From NCBI GenBank assembly GCA_030760725.1, contig JASWHV010000018.1, positions 17,888,273 to 17,952,272 of the forward strand: a stretch of DNA of 64,000 nucleotides. The letters are read 5' to 3'. Source of the stretch: Neostapfia colusana (taxonomy: Eukaryota > Streptophyta > Magnoliopsida > Poales > Poaceae). This document shows, in pieces, positions 55,541 to 64,000 of this stretch (position 1 is the first letter of the stretch; each line of letters begins with the position of its first letter). The notes under the pieces were generated by a model. It searched no databases. It was not told where the DNA came from and saw nothing but the letters and a program-made list of their open reading frames with translations. Both the position numbers and the translations under genes were made by a program.

Positions 55541-56638
55541 CTAAGGACCTCCCGGCTCTCGCCGGAACCTTGCGGCTACAAGGGCGGCCACATCCTTGAC
55601 TTCAGCCCTGGCAGCTTCCGCCCGCTCCGCGGCTGGGCCCTCTCTCGCTGGCTCTAGCGAAAAAGAGGGATCGCGGCTCTTGAAGCATGCCAGCATATGC
55701 GAGGCGACCTCTAAAGCTAAGCCGCGGCCCTCGGCCTCAAGCTCGCTGGCGACCATCGAGTCGAGTCTGTCCAGCTTGGCGCCGATCGACTCCAACGCAG
55801 GGATCACCTCCGCCACCTTCAATGCGGGAGTCGCGGCCCTCACCGGACTGAAGCCAAGAGGGATCAGGGCGGACCCCGCTCGATCCACGAAGCTTGAGAC
55901 CGCAAGAGCCTCGGAGGACCGCAAGGCTGAGAGCTCCTCCACCTCGCGGCGGGCCGCCTGCAGAGCCTCCAGGTTCCTCTTGGAGAAAATCCTTCTCCTT
56001 GGCCGCCAGGGAGCTCTCCCGAAGGTGGAGAGTCTTGGCGAGCCGCTCCAACTCGCGGCCTTGGAGTCGGTGGTCAGCTCCCGGTCCAAGACCACCCGGC
56101 GATCACGGGAGACCTGTTCCTCCCTCAAGTCAAGGTCTGCTTTCAGGATCTCCAGCTCCTCCATCCGAGCTTGAAGGTCATCCTCGCCCGCAGCCAGCTG
56201 CGCGGCGACCCTCTCCGCCTCAGCTGCCATGGAACGCTCCCGTTCCTCAACGGCGAGTTCACGGCGCTCCAACCGCTGCCGTATCTCCACAGCAGCAGAG
56301 AGGCTCTCTTCGGCCCGGGCGTGTGCCTCCAGGGCCTCCCTGTTGATCCGCCGCGATTGGGTGTCCATGCGGTCGACAGCCCGCTTCATCCGGTCGACGA
56401 GCGCTTCCCTGAAGTCGAGCAACTCCCGCCTGGAGTCGAGCTCACTCTTAACCTTCGCGGTCCTCTCCCGCAAAAGGTTCCCCCAGATGAGGAGGCGGTC
56501 CCGTTCAACCGTATACTCCTCCCGCTCGCGCCCTAGTGCGGCCAAGACCTGCCGGACGTTCGACTCGGCAAGCGCGAAGGCGTCCGCCAGAGGCAATGGA
56601 GCAACAGAGGTTGGGGCAGTCCCCCCGACCTCCTCCAT
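55541..56638 (-). CDS. Antisense coiled-coil reading frame of element H
   Basis: A 365-residue open frame on the strand opposite to gag, ATG at 56638. The long heptad-rich helix (residues about 20-190, with ERERSMAAEAERVAAQLAAG and MEELEILKADLDLREEQVS) predicts a coiled coil. The C-terminus has VASHMLACFKSRDPSFSLEP and VAALVAARFRREPGGP. Antisense frames downstream of pol are known in Tat elements such as Grande, and this tail resembles the end of grass proteins annotated as putative gypsy-type transposon proteins (PF04195 family) as I remember them; their N-terminal domain is absent here. Between about 56045 and 55970 the helical sequence (RLAKTLHLRESSLAAKEKDF) lies in another frame, so two compensating indels seem present. 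The function is unknown. Expression would need a minus-strand promoter. Confidence 0.7.
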   Translation of the reverse strand: MEEVGGTAPTSVAPLPLADAFALAESNVRQVLAALGREREEYTVERDRLLIWGNLLRERTAKVKSELDSRRELLDFREALVDRMKRAVDRMDTQSRRINREALEAHARAEESLSAAVEIRQRLERRELAVEERERSMAAEAERVAAQLAAGEDDLQARMEELEILKADLDLREEQVSRDRRVVLDRELTTDSKAASWSGSPRLSTFGRAPWRPRRRIFSKRNLEALQAARREVEELSALRSSEALAVSSFVDRAGSALIPLGFSPVRAATPALKVAEVIPALESIGAKLDRLDSMVASELEAEGRGLALEVASHMLACFKSRDPSFSLEPAREGPAAERAEAARAEVKDVAALVAARFRREPGGP

Positions 56639-56699
56639 TACCTCGTCCTCAGGAAGAGCCGACGCAACAGCAGCCGAGACGAGAAGAGATGAGGAGGCG

Positions 56700-56950
56700 G
56701 TCTCCTAAGAAGATGAGACGGCAAGGCACTTCGGCGGTTCCCGAAGAAAGCGCCGCAACGTGCAGAAGTGGCAGTCTTGGGAACCGCCGCAGTAAAAGCA
56801 ACCATCAAGTGAGCGCACGCTCCCACGATCCCGTGGCTGTTCGTGCTCCGGCAGCGGTCAATTCGAGACTTAGAGAAAGTGCGCGGACCAGAAGAGACGG
56901 AGGTCCCACCTCGGGCTCGCTATCTCCCCCGAGATGGGCCCGGGGGCCAC
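56700..56950 (+). other. Element H internal 3' end with polypurine-like tract
   Basis: Near-identical to 50530-50783. Ends GGGCCCGGGGGCCAC before LTR 2. No gene. Confidence 0.75.
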
Positions 56951-58045
56951 TGTCGGTACCTGAGATATGGGGTACCCCCGCGCACAGGGTAAAATGCCTA
57001 AGGAACTCGCCCTTCTCCGCAGGGAGAGCTCCGAAGGCGCCACGCGTCCGGCGGGGCCGGACCTCCCTCTCCTCAGAGGAGAGCTCCGGGCCCGCCACGT
57101 GGCATACAGAAGCCGGACCTCCCCCTCCGCGGGAGAGAGGTCCGAAGGCGCCGCGTGTCCAGCGGGGCCGGACCTCCCTCTCCGTAGAGGAGAGCTCCGG
57201 GCCCGCCACGTGGCCAGCAGAAGCCGAGCCCCTCCCTCCGCGGAGAGGGGTCCGGAGGCTCCACGTGCCCCGCGGGACTGACCCTTCTCTTCTCTGAGAA
57301 GGGCTCCGGGCCCACCACGTGGCAGCAGAGCGATGCTGCCTGGCCCGAGTGATAGGCAGCGGGCGTAAATACGCCCCATACCTTGCCCGTACAAGGTATT
57401 CAAGGCCCGCGTCTTCCCAAGACGCGGAAACGCGGAGCACGCGTCTGTCAGGTGCTGTTGCGCCCAGTCGCATCACAGACTGGCGCGCGGTGTCAGAACC
57501 TGTCAGCCAATAAACACCGCGACAAGACAACCCATGCCGCCTGCGCCGTCATCAACCGCTACGACTGGCATGCGGCATGGGCAGGGCGGCAAGATGAAGA
57601 CTCAGAAGCCTTCGGCCAGAGACAACTACTGGCATAACTGCAGATACGGTAGATAATAGACAATCTTCCCGGGACCACTGTCGGGTCCCGGCTCCCCTTG
57701 TAAGCCGCCCGAGTCTTGGACTATAAAAGGCTCGGGTAGGCGTCGATAGCAAGGGTTTGCATTTTGCAACTCATACGCTAGCCATACACTCTCAAGCTGT
57801 AACTCACCCCCAAGCCCAGGCCTCCGGCCCTGAGCAGCAAGCAATACAGCGAGCTCCATAGCTCGCCGTGGACGTAGGGTTTTACGCTCCGGTGGCCTGA
57901 ACCACATAAAACTCGCCGTGTCAAGCTCTTACTAACTCGTTCCATCCGCGCAAGCTCTCCGCTAGGAACTAGCCCCTCCGAAAAAAGAACCTCCGCGGGC
58001 TGCCCAGTGCAGGCCCGGGGGAAGTGTCGACCGCACACTTCGACA
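56951..58045 (+). repeat. Element H LTR 2 (1095 bp)
   Basis: Nearly identical to LTR 1. TATAAAAG lies at about 57722-57729. It is followed by primer site TGGCGCACCAGG (58048) and gag copy 2. Confidence 0.92.
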
Positions 58046-58102
58046 TTTGGCGCACCAGGAAGGGGGCTTTTCTCCTAGCGCGACGAGTTTCCGCCGACGA
58101 AG

Positions 58103-59902
58103 ATGACCAAGCTTCCTTCAGCGGCAAACTCTCCCCCTCCGCGTTCACGGCGAACCGTGACCACTGGGGAGTACATGTCGACACACTCAGGACGGAGTGT
58201 GTCGGCACAAGCTGGTAGCCAGCAGCCGACTCCGGCAACGCCAACTCCGGCTATGCAGGCCCAGACCAGTGTGAGATCTTCTGCAGCGCTGAGCGTACAC
58301 CATGGAGGTGCGCTAGCTGCAGCAAGAGCGCTGCTGCGCAACCCACCTGCGGGGGATGCACCCCATTCAGCGACCCAGCAATGGGTCCGTGAGGTGGACC
58401 GCCTCGTCGTCGCCGCCGCGAACCCTCGGTTTCGGCGAGGACGGCGCCCAGGACAACCGGCTGTGTCGCTGACGCGCACACCCACGGTTGACGGGCTGAC
58501 GGCGGATTCCAGCTCCTCCAGGCTCCTGTCGACAGACCTGCGAAGGAAACTGGAACGGTGCCACTTGGGCCAGGACGCCCGGGTGTACCTCGAGCGACGC
58601 CGAGATAGGCGTCACAGCCATGAGGCAGGCGACAGCATGTCGTCGGCCTCGACACAACCAGAAGGGCAGGCCTTCGCCACGCGAGCCCTGCCTCAGGCAT
58701 ATGCTGCGCAGCATATGCCACAGCTATATGCGCCGCAAGTAGCGGCCCCGGCCTATGGTGCAGCCTTGCCCATGCCGGGATACGCGGTGCCAGGTGCGAA
58801 CCAAACGTTCGCAGCGCCAGTACCTGCAGCAGCAGGTGCAGGATGTGCGGCCCTTGCACCCCACCTTTGCTTCGCAAGGTGGCCACGCAAGTTTCGCCCA
58901 CATCTGCCCGAGAAGTACGACGGTAGCGTCAACCCAGCGGAGTTCCTCCAGATCTACTCCACCGCCGTACTTGCTGCAGAAGGGGACGAGGCTGTCATGG
59001 CCAACTACTTCCCCGTCGCCTTGACCGGCCCAGCTCGGTCTTGGCTCATGAATCTACCTCAGGGGTCCATAACCTCCTGGGGAGAGCTCTGCCGGCAGTT
59101 CGTCGCCAACTTCGGCAGCTCTTACACCCGTCCCGGCACGGAGCTTGACCTCCACGCCGTCAAGCAACAACCTGGGGAGTCGCTGCGCTCTTTCATCCAG
59201 CGGTTCTCTCAGGTACGCAACACCATCCCGCATATCCAAAGTGGCTCAGTGGTGGTGGCGTTCCGACAGGGTGTCCGAGACGAGAAAATGCTTGAGAAGC
59301 TCGCGACCAGAGAGGTCCGCGATGTCTCGGAGCTCTTCAGCCTGGCGGACAAGTGCGCCAGAGCAGCTGAAGGGTGGAACTGGCACGCTCTGCCGACCTC
59401 CGAGTCAGGAGGACAGCCCGGGTCCGGTGCTGCTGCCTATGTTGGTGGCAATAAGACCAAGAACCGGGGCAGTGGCAAGATGAAGTCACCATTCACGGCC
59501 CCCGTCGCCGCAGCAGCGACGACCGGTGGAGCTCGGGGGCCACGCCCCGACAAAAGGCAGCGGCAATCACCGGCCCCAGACAGTGGCCAAGGCGGGCTAT
59601 GCCCCGTGCATGGCACCTGCAACCATACTGCTGCCGAGTGCTGGGAGATCCAGAGGCTCGCAGAGCGCTTCCGCAAAGGGAGACAGCAGAGGGCTGAAGC
59701 GCCGCCCTACCCTCAGAGGGATGGCAAACAGAAGGCCGATGCCCCAGTCACTGCTACCCACCAGGTGGGGTTCCAGGAGCCTCAGCGTGTCATAAGACAG
59801 TGCATGACGGTGAGGACTCCAGTTCCGACGGTGACAGGCCAGGGCGTTAGCCAACTGCGGCGCGCCTCCATGCTTCGAACATACCTCTCGGGGGCCGCCT
59901 AA
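58103..59902 (+). CDS. Element H gag, copy 2 (open)
   Basis: Open frame of 599 residues starting MTKLPSAANSPPPRS, about 55 bp after the primer site. Structural protein of the virus-like particle. The N-terminus is Ser/Pro/Ala-rich and disordered to about residue 215. The capsid core (about residues 255-440) has LPEKYDGSVNPAEFLQIYS, SWLMNLPQGSITSWGEL and LRSFIQRFSQVRNTIPHIQ. A Gly/Lys-rich linker follows, then a C-x2-H-x4-H-x4-C zinc finger (CPVHGTCNHTAAEC, about residue 500), the variant usual in Tat gag. Near the end one A is missing relative to copy 1 (59793 region), so the last 30 or so residues are in a shifted frame. Pol is absent, so particles would depend on enzymes from another element. 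Confidence 0.87.
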   Translation: MTKLPSAANSPPPRSRRTVTTGEYMSTHSGRSVSAQAGSQQPTPATPTPAMQAQTSVRSSAALSVHHGGALAAARALLRNPPAGDAPHSATQQWVREVDRLVVAAANPRFRRGRRPGQPAVSLTRTPTVDGLTADSSSSRLLSTDLRRKLERCHLGQDARVYLERRRDRRHSHEAGDSMSSASTQPEGQAFATRALPQAYAAQHMPQLYAPQVAAPAYGAALPMPGYAVPGANQTFAAPVPAAAGAGCAALAPHLCFARWPRKFRPHLPEKYDGSVNPAEFLQIYSTAVLAAEGDEAVMANYFPVALTGPARSWLMNLPQGSITSWGELCRQFVANFGSSYTRPGTELDLHAVKQQPGESLRSFIQRFSQVRNTIPHIQSGSVVVAFRQGVRDEKMLEKLATREVRDVSELFSLADKCARAAEGWNWHALPTSESGGQPGSGAAAYVGGNKTKNRGSGKMKSPFTAPVAAAATTGGARGPRPDKRQRQSPAPDSGQGGLCPVHGTCNHTAAECWEIQRLAERFRKGRQQRAEAPPYPQRDGKQKADAPVTATHQVGFQEPQRVIRQCMTVRTPVPTVTGQGVSQLRRASMLRTYLSGAA

Positions 59903-60306
59903 GGTCTGTCAACCCCTTGAAGGCCTTGCCAGAAGGGGAAGACGCCTTAGGTCATCCAAGACGAGCCCGGGCCTACCTACCCCTTGAAGGCCTTAGCCAG
60001 AAGGGGAGAACTCCCCGGGGGCCCCCAGGAGAAGCCGCGCAGGACCTGATCCAGCGTGAAGATTACAACCTCATCGACAAGACTCGGCTGCAGCGAACAC
60101 CCCGCAACGCACGGTCTCGGCTAATGCTCTAAGCACTACCGCCAAAGAACCAAACGCGTCGGGGGCCTGCAGGAGGGCAACCTGGCGAAGCGGCACGCTC
60201 TATTCCAAGAAGGACCCATAAGATCTCCCCCAGCAGGGAAGGTCCCTTCCGAATCACGAAAGCTGCCGCCCCAGGTACACATGCCTTTCAACCGAGAGTG
60301 GGATCC
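59903..60306 (+). other. Element H untranslated region, copy 2 (truncated)
   Basis: Matches 53693-54145; cut by element I after GGATCC. GATCC (60302-60306) is the expected left target duplication of I. Confidence 0.8.
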
Positions 60307-61405
60307 TGTCGAAGTGTGTGATCGACACTTCCCCCGGGCCTGCACTGGGCAGCCCGCGGAGGTTCTTTTTTCGGAGGGGCTAGTTCCTAGCGGAGAGCTT
60401 GCACGGATGGACGAGTTAGTGAGAGCTTGACACAGGAAGTTTTACGTGGTTCAGGCCGCCGGAGCGTAAAACCCTACGTCCACGGCGAGCTATGGAGCTC
60501 GCTGTATTGCTTGCTGCTCAGGGCCGGGGGCCTGAGCTCAGGGGTGAGTTACAGCTTGAGAGTGTATGGCTAGCGTATGAGTTGCAGAATGCGAACCCTT
60601 GCTATCGTCGCCTACCCGAGCCTTTTATAGTCCAAGGCTCGGGCGGCTTACAAGGGAAGCCGGGACCCGACAGGTGGTCCCGGGAAGATTGTCTATTATC
60701 TACCGTATCTGTAGTTATGCCGGTGGTTGCCTCCGGTCGAAGGCTTCTGAGTCTTCCTTTTGCCGCCCTGCCCATGCTGTGCGCCAGTCGTAGTGGTTGA
60801 TGACGGCGCAGGCGGCATGGGATGTCTTGTCGCGGCGTTTATTACCTGTCAGGTTCTGACACCGCGCGCCAGTCTGTGATGCGACTGGACGCAACGGCAC
60901 CTGACAGGCGCGTGCTCCGCGTTTCCGCGTCTTGGGAAGACGCGGGCCTTGAATTCCTTGTACTGGCAAGGTGAGGGGCGCCTTTACGCCCGCTGCCTAC
61001 CGCCCGGGGGCAGGCAGCACCGTTCTCCCAGCCACGCGGCGGGTCCGGAGCTCTTCTCTGAGGAGAGGGAGGTCCGGCCCCGCTGGACGCGTGGCGCCTT
61101 CGGACCTCTCTCCCGCGGAGGGGGAGGTCCGGCTTCTGCATGCCACGTGACGGGCCCGGAGCTCACTTCTGAGGAGAGGGAGGTCCGGCCTCGCTGGACG
61201 CGTGGCATCTTCGGACCTCTCTCCCGCGGAGGGGGAGGTCCGGCTTCTGTATGCCACGTGGCGGGCCCGGAGCTCTCCTCTGAGGAGAGGGAGGTCCGGC
61301 CCCGCCAGACGCGTGGCTCCTTCGGAGCTCTCCCTGCGGAGAAGGGCGAGCACCTTAGGCATTTTACCCTGTGCGCGGGGGTACCCCATATCTCAGGTAC
61401 CGACA
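60307..61405 (-). repeat. Element I 3' LTR (1099 bp)
   Basis: Plus reading TGTCGAAGTG to GTACCGACA, followed by GTGGCCCCCGGACCC (polypurine tract on the minus strand). It is closest to the LTRs of H. CACGTG-type units lie at about 61020-61320. Confidence 0.9.
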
Positions 61406-62247
61406 GTGGCCCCCGGACCCATCTCGGGGGAGATAGCGAGCCCGAGGTGGGACCTCCGTCTCTTCCGATCCGCGCACTTTCTCTAAGTCCCGACATGACC
61501 GCTGCCGAGGCACGAACGGCTGCGGGGTCGTGAGAGCGTGCGCCCACTTGATGATTGCTCTTACTGCGGGGACGGGAGCCCCGGCCATGTTGAGCACGCA
61601 GGGCTTTCGGAGCTCTTCCACCGCGGGGGGAGGTCCGGCTTCCATCTGCCACGTGGCGAGCCCGGAGCCCCTCTCAAGGAAGGGGAGAGTTCCGGACCTG
61701 CTGGACTCGTGGGACCCCTGGGTCCCGCCCCCTCTAGCCCTGGGTCGAAGTAGTTGGTAGCTCCTTTCCCCCTACTTCACGCAGTCCCCGTTGCCGCAAC
61801 CTGGAAGTCCTGCACACAGGTAGAGGAAACGTAATTCTTCTTGGGGGCTCCCCCTCCCTTGTTTTACAGTCTTATTTGACTTACAGCCCCCAACCATACG
61901 CTTGATGCTTGGGGGTTTGTAGAGAGGGGGAGCTGAGCACACGGCAGCCATGTACTGCAAGGGTGATAAAAAAAGTAACTCAATTCACAATTCAAATGAG
62001 TACAAGGAAAGAGCAAAGTAGGGCAGATTTCTTTTCGCACAACCTTCCATAGGAGGAAGGCAGGCTAAACATGGAGGCCACGACCCACCCCATTAAGAGG
62101 GGAAGCAAGACTCTACGCGCTTGGAGTCAGAACCAGGCAAAGCTGAACGTAGTCCTGGACCGTCCCCTGGGGTTTAGCTGCTCCGAGCGCTGCTCCTGGA
62201 CTCTATGGGGTTCATTACGAAAAGAAAGTACTGACCTATTTTTGCTC
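61406..62247 (-). other. Element I internal 3' tail
   Basis: The first 150 bp match the 3' end of H in inverted orientation (61406-61560), then GC-rich and AT-rich stretches follow. No gene is seen. Confidence 0.65.
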
Positions 62248-64000
62248 TTAGGGGTAGAACTTACGGAGGTGTTCTATGTTCCAAGGATTCGGGAGCAGGT
62301 CCCCATCCTCGGTGGAAAGGCGCACACACCCGGGGCGGCATACTTTCGTGACTCGGAAGGGGCCTTCCCAATTAGGGGAGAGTTTGTGGGCCCCTTCGCG
62401 AGAAAGTATGCGCCGCAACACCAGGTCACCTTCCTGCAGCTCCCGGGCACGCACAGACCTATGGTGGTAGCGCCGAAGCGCCTGTCTGTACCGCGCGTTA
62501 CGGAGTGCCGCATGTAATCGGACCTCGTCGACGAGGTCGATTTCTCCACGCCGGAGGTTGTCCTGCGTGGCTTCGTCATAAGCCCGGACACGGTGAGACT
62601 TCATGGTGATTTCTGGAGGAAGTACAGCTTCGGCCCCGTACACCATGAAGAAGGGTGTCTCCCCGGTGGCCCGGCTCTGGGATGTCCGGTTAGCCCATAG
62701 CATGCTCGAAAGTTCATCTACCCAATTGGCACCATGTTTCTTCAGGCTGGCGAAGGTACGAGTCTTGAGGCCCCGGAGAATCTCCGCATTGGCCCTCTCG
62801 GCTTGCCCATTGCTCTTCGGGTGAGCGACCGAGGCATAGCATACCTGAATGCCAAGGTCCTCGCAGTAGTCTTGAAATGCTGCGCTGGTGAACTGGGTCC
62901 CATTGTCAGTGATGATCCTGTTTGGGACCCCGAACCGGCAGACAATGGATCTGATGAATTTTACTGCTGATTGTTTATTAATGGTGACAACTGGTGTAGC
63001 TTCCGGCCACTTGGTGAACTTGTCGATGGCGACATAGAGGTACCGGAACCCCCCGACGGTTCTGGGGAATGGCCCCAGGATGTCCAGCCCCCACACGGCA
63101 AAAAGCAACGAGGGCGGGATCATCTGTACCGCCTGAGCCGGTGTATGGATCTGCTTGGCGTGGAACTGGCACGCCTTGCAGCTCTCGACCAGCTTGACGG
63201 CATCCTGGAGTGCTGTCGGCCAGTAGAAGCCATGCCGGAAGGCTTTACCGACAAGCGTGCGTGAGGAAGAATGACTTCCACATTCGCCTCCATGGATCTC
63301 AGCGAGCAAGTCGCAGCCTTCCCCCTGGGTTATACACCGCAATAGGATGTGGTTGGCGCCACGCCGGTAGAGATCCCCCTCTACCAGCGCGTACCTCTTA
63401 GCCATACGCACAATCCGTTCAGCGGTTGCATGTTCATCAAGGAGGATATTGTCCTTCAAGTAGTCCCGGATCTCCGTGATCCATGCATCGGGTCTGACTT
63501 GAGCTTCTGGATCTTGAGCGCTGGGTTGCACGGAGTCCCCAGTGACGCTTACAATCCTTGGCGGCGCCCACGGTTGTAGGGCCACCGGGACCGCCAGCTT
63601 CGAGGTGCTGGTCAAGCCCCCTTCGCCCGGCTCGGCGGGCCGGGCTGTGGGCCGCAGCAACGTCCTCTCAAAGACTCCTTCGGGCGCAGGGGCTCCGGTG
63701 GAAGCCTTCGTTGAAAGGTCGTCGGCTGCGGTATTACCGGCACGCGGTACGTGGTGCAGGTCCAAGGCGAGGAATTCTTTCTCCAACATCTGCACGTGAA
63801 GCAGATATGCAGCTAGCTGGGGGTCATTGCAGGAGCATTCGCCCTTGACTTGCTTGATGACCAGCTGGGAGTCGCCCTGTGCCAACAACTGGCGAGCGCC
63901 TAAAGACAGGGCTGTCTGCAGGCCAAAGATGAGTGCTTCATACTCCGCCATGTTGTTGGTTGCCTTGAAATTGAGACGCACCATATACCCAAACTGTTCC
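62248..64000 (-). CDS. Element I pol: archaeal-like RNase H and integrase (partial)
   Basis: Open frame from the window edge to the stop at 62248-62250, at least 578 residues. N-terminal: second (archaeal-like) RNase H of Tat elements with NNMAEYEALIFGL, QGDSQLVIKQVKG and NTAADDLS (about 63980-63710); the usual DELS is DDLS here. Integrase: zinc region H...H...CKACQ (about 63290-63170), catalytic core with GLDILGPFP, IITDNGTQF and SNGQAERAN carrying the D, D and E residues (about 63100-62790), and C-terminal GPFRVTKV domain ending IEHLRKFYP. No stop or shift is seen, so this part could encode active integrase. RT and gag lie beyond the window. Confidence 0.92.
   Translation of the reverse strand, partial: EQFGYMVRLNFKATNNMAEYEALIFGLQTALSLGARQLLAQGDSQLVIKQVKGECSCNDPQLAAYLLHVQMLEKEFLALDLHHVPRAGNTAADDLSTKASTGAPAPEGVFERTLLRPTARPAEPGEGGLTSTSKLAVPVALQPWAPPRIVSVTGDSVQPSAQDPEAQVRPDAWITEIRDYLKDNILLDEHATAERIVRMAKRYALVEGDLYRRGANHILLRCITQGEGCDLLAEIHGGECGSHSSSRTLVGKAFRHGFYWPTALQDAVKLVESCKACQFHAKQIHTPAQAVQMIPPSLLFAVWGLDILGPFPRTVGGFRYLYVAIDKFTKWPEATPVVTINKQSAVKFIRSIVCRFGVPNRIITDNGTQFTSAAFQDYCEDLGIQVCYASVAHPKSNGQAERANAEILRGLKTRTFASLKKHGANWVDELSSMLWANRTSQSRATGETPFFMVYGAEAVLPPEITMKSHRVRAYDEATQDNLRRGEIDLVDEVRLHAALRNARYRQALRRYHHRSVRARELQEGDLVLRRILSREGAHKLSPNWEGPFRVTKVCRPGCVRLSTEDGDLLPNPWNIEHLRKFYP

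Larger units (their letters stand above)
50530..60306 (+). mobile_element. Element H: tandem array of a gag-only Tat-type element (int-LTR-int-LTR-int)
   Basis: Order: internal 3' end (50530-50783), LTR (50784-51879), internal (51880-56950), LTR (56951-58045), internal (58046-60306). LTR starts are 6167 bp apart. Internal sequence, not host DNA, lies outside both LTRs, so this is a tandem produced by unequal recombination between copies rather than a single insertion. Each unit has a primer site TGGCGC(G/A)CCAGG, gag and a 3' untranslated part; the complete unit also has an antisense reading frame. No protease, RT or integrase is present. The two copies are nearly identical. The second is cut by element I at 60306. 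Confidence 0.87.
60307..64000 (-). mobile_element. Element I: Tat/Retand-like element with pol, 3' part
   Basis: Minus-strand element running off the right edge: 3' LTR 60307-61405, internal 3' tail 61406-62247 and pol from 62248 upward. It shares LTR ends, the CACGTG repeats and the polypurine region with H. It has the RNase H/integrase module that H and D lack, so it is the best candidate in the window for their helper. No antisense frame is present in its short tail. Confidence 0.87.

Noticed and set aside
58251..58901. Long minus-strand frame opposite gag copy 2 (also 52085-52720)
   Set aside because: A shadow of the gag frame in GC-rich sequence; it carries no motif of its own.

Overview
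This is plant nuclear DNA, almost certainly from a grass. The evidence is layered Ty3/gypsy retrotransposons with tRNA-iMet-type primer sites (TGGTATCAGA), an Au-type SINE, an L1-type LINE and one intron-bearing plant gene with GT-AG introns. There is no prokaryotic gene organisation, rRNA or true tRNA gene. I cannot name the species.

Layout, left to right. (1) 1-22468 is a four-level nest: an outer Tat-type element J (only its 3' end, 21282-22468, is visible) contains Tat/Retand-like element C (15774-21281, minus strand). C contains Tekay/Del-like chromovirus A (1-15773, plus strand, LTRs about 3 kb). A contains CRM-like chromovirus B (564-7934, minus strand). (2) 22480-24450 is AT-rich and holds a Ty1/copia reverse-transcriptase fossil. 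(3) 24773-36760 is the only host gene: an SPT20-like locus (SAGA-complex subunit family). Its conserved N-terminal domain is well preserved over eight exons. Its middle part is internally duplicated, and it is hit by a non-autonomous Tat-type LTR element D (27027-33215, with two satellite-like arrays) and by an Au SINE (33450-33636). (4) 37965 to about 45360 is a decayed minus-strand L1-type LINE containing a solo Tat LTR (43689-44786). (5) 45432-46497 holds two Tat LTR fragments facing each other as an imperfect palindrome. (6) 46498 to about 50220 is a deleted Tekay-type element G whose 5' part carries, in place of gag, a reading frame starting with a histone H3 tail-like sequence. (7) 50530-60306 is a tandem array (period 6167 bp) of a gag-only Tat element H with an antisense coiled-coil reading frame. 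It is cut at 60306 by minus-strand Tat element I (60307-64000, running off the window), which keeps an open RNase H/integrase region.

How the parts relate. B and C keep nearly continuous polyprotein frames interrupted by a few stops and single-base shifts. D and H have lost pol but keep LTRs, primer sites and leader/3' sequences like those of C and I, so they look like parasites of pol-bearing relatives. The most unusual items are the H3-tail-like reading frame (49373-48570, minus), the internal duplication in the SPT20-like gene, and the LTR U3 repeat module rich in CACGTG that appears in LTRs of two different Ty3/gypsy lineages.
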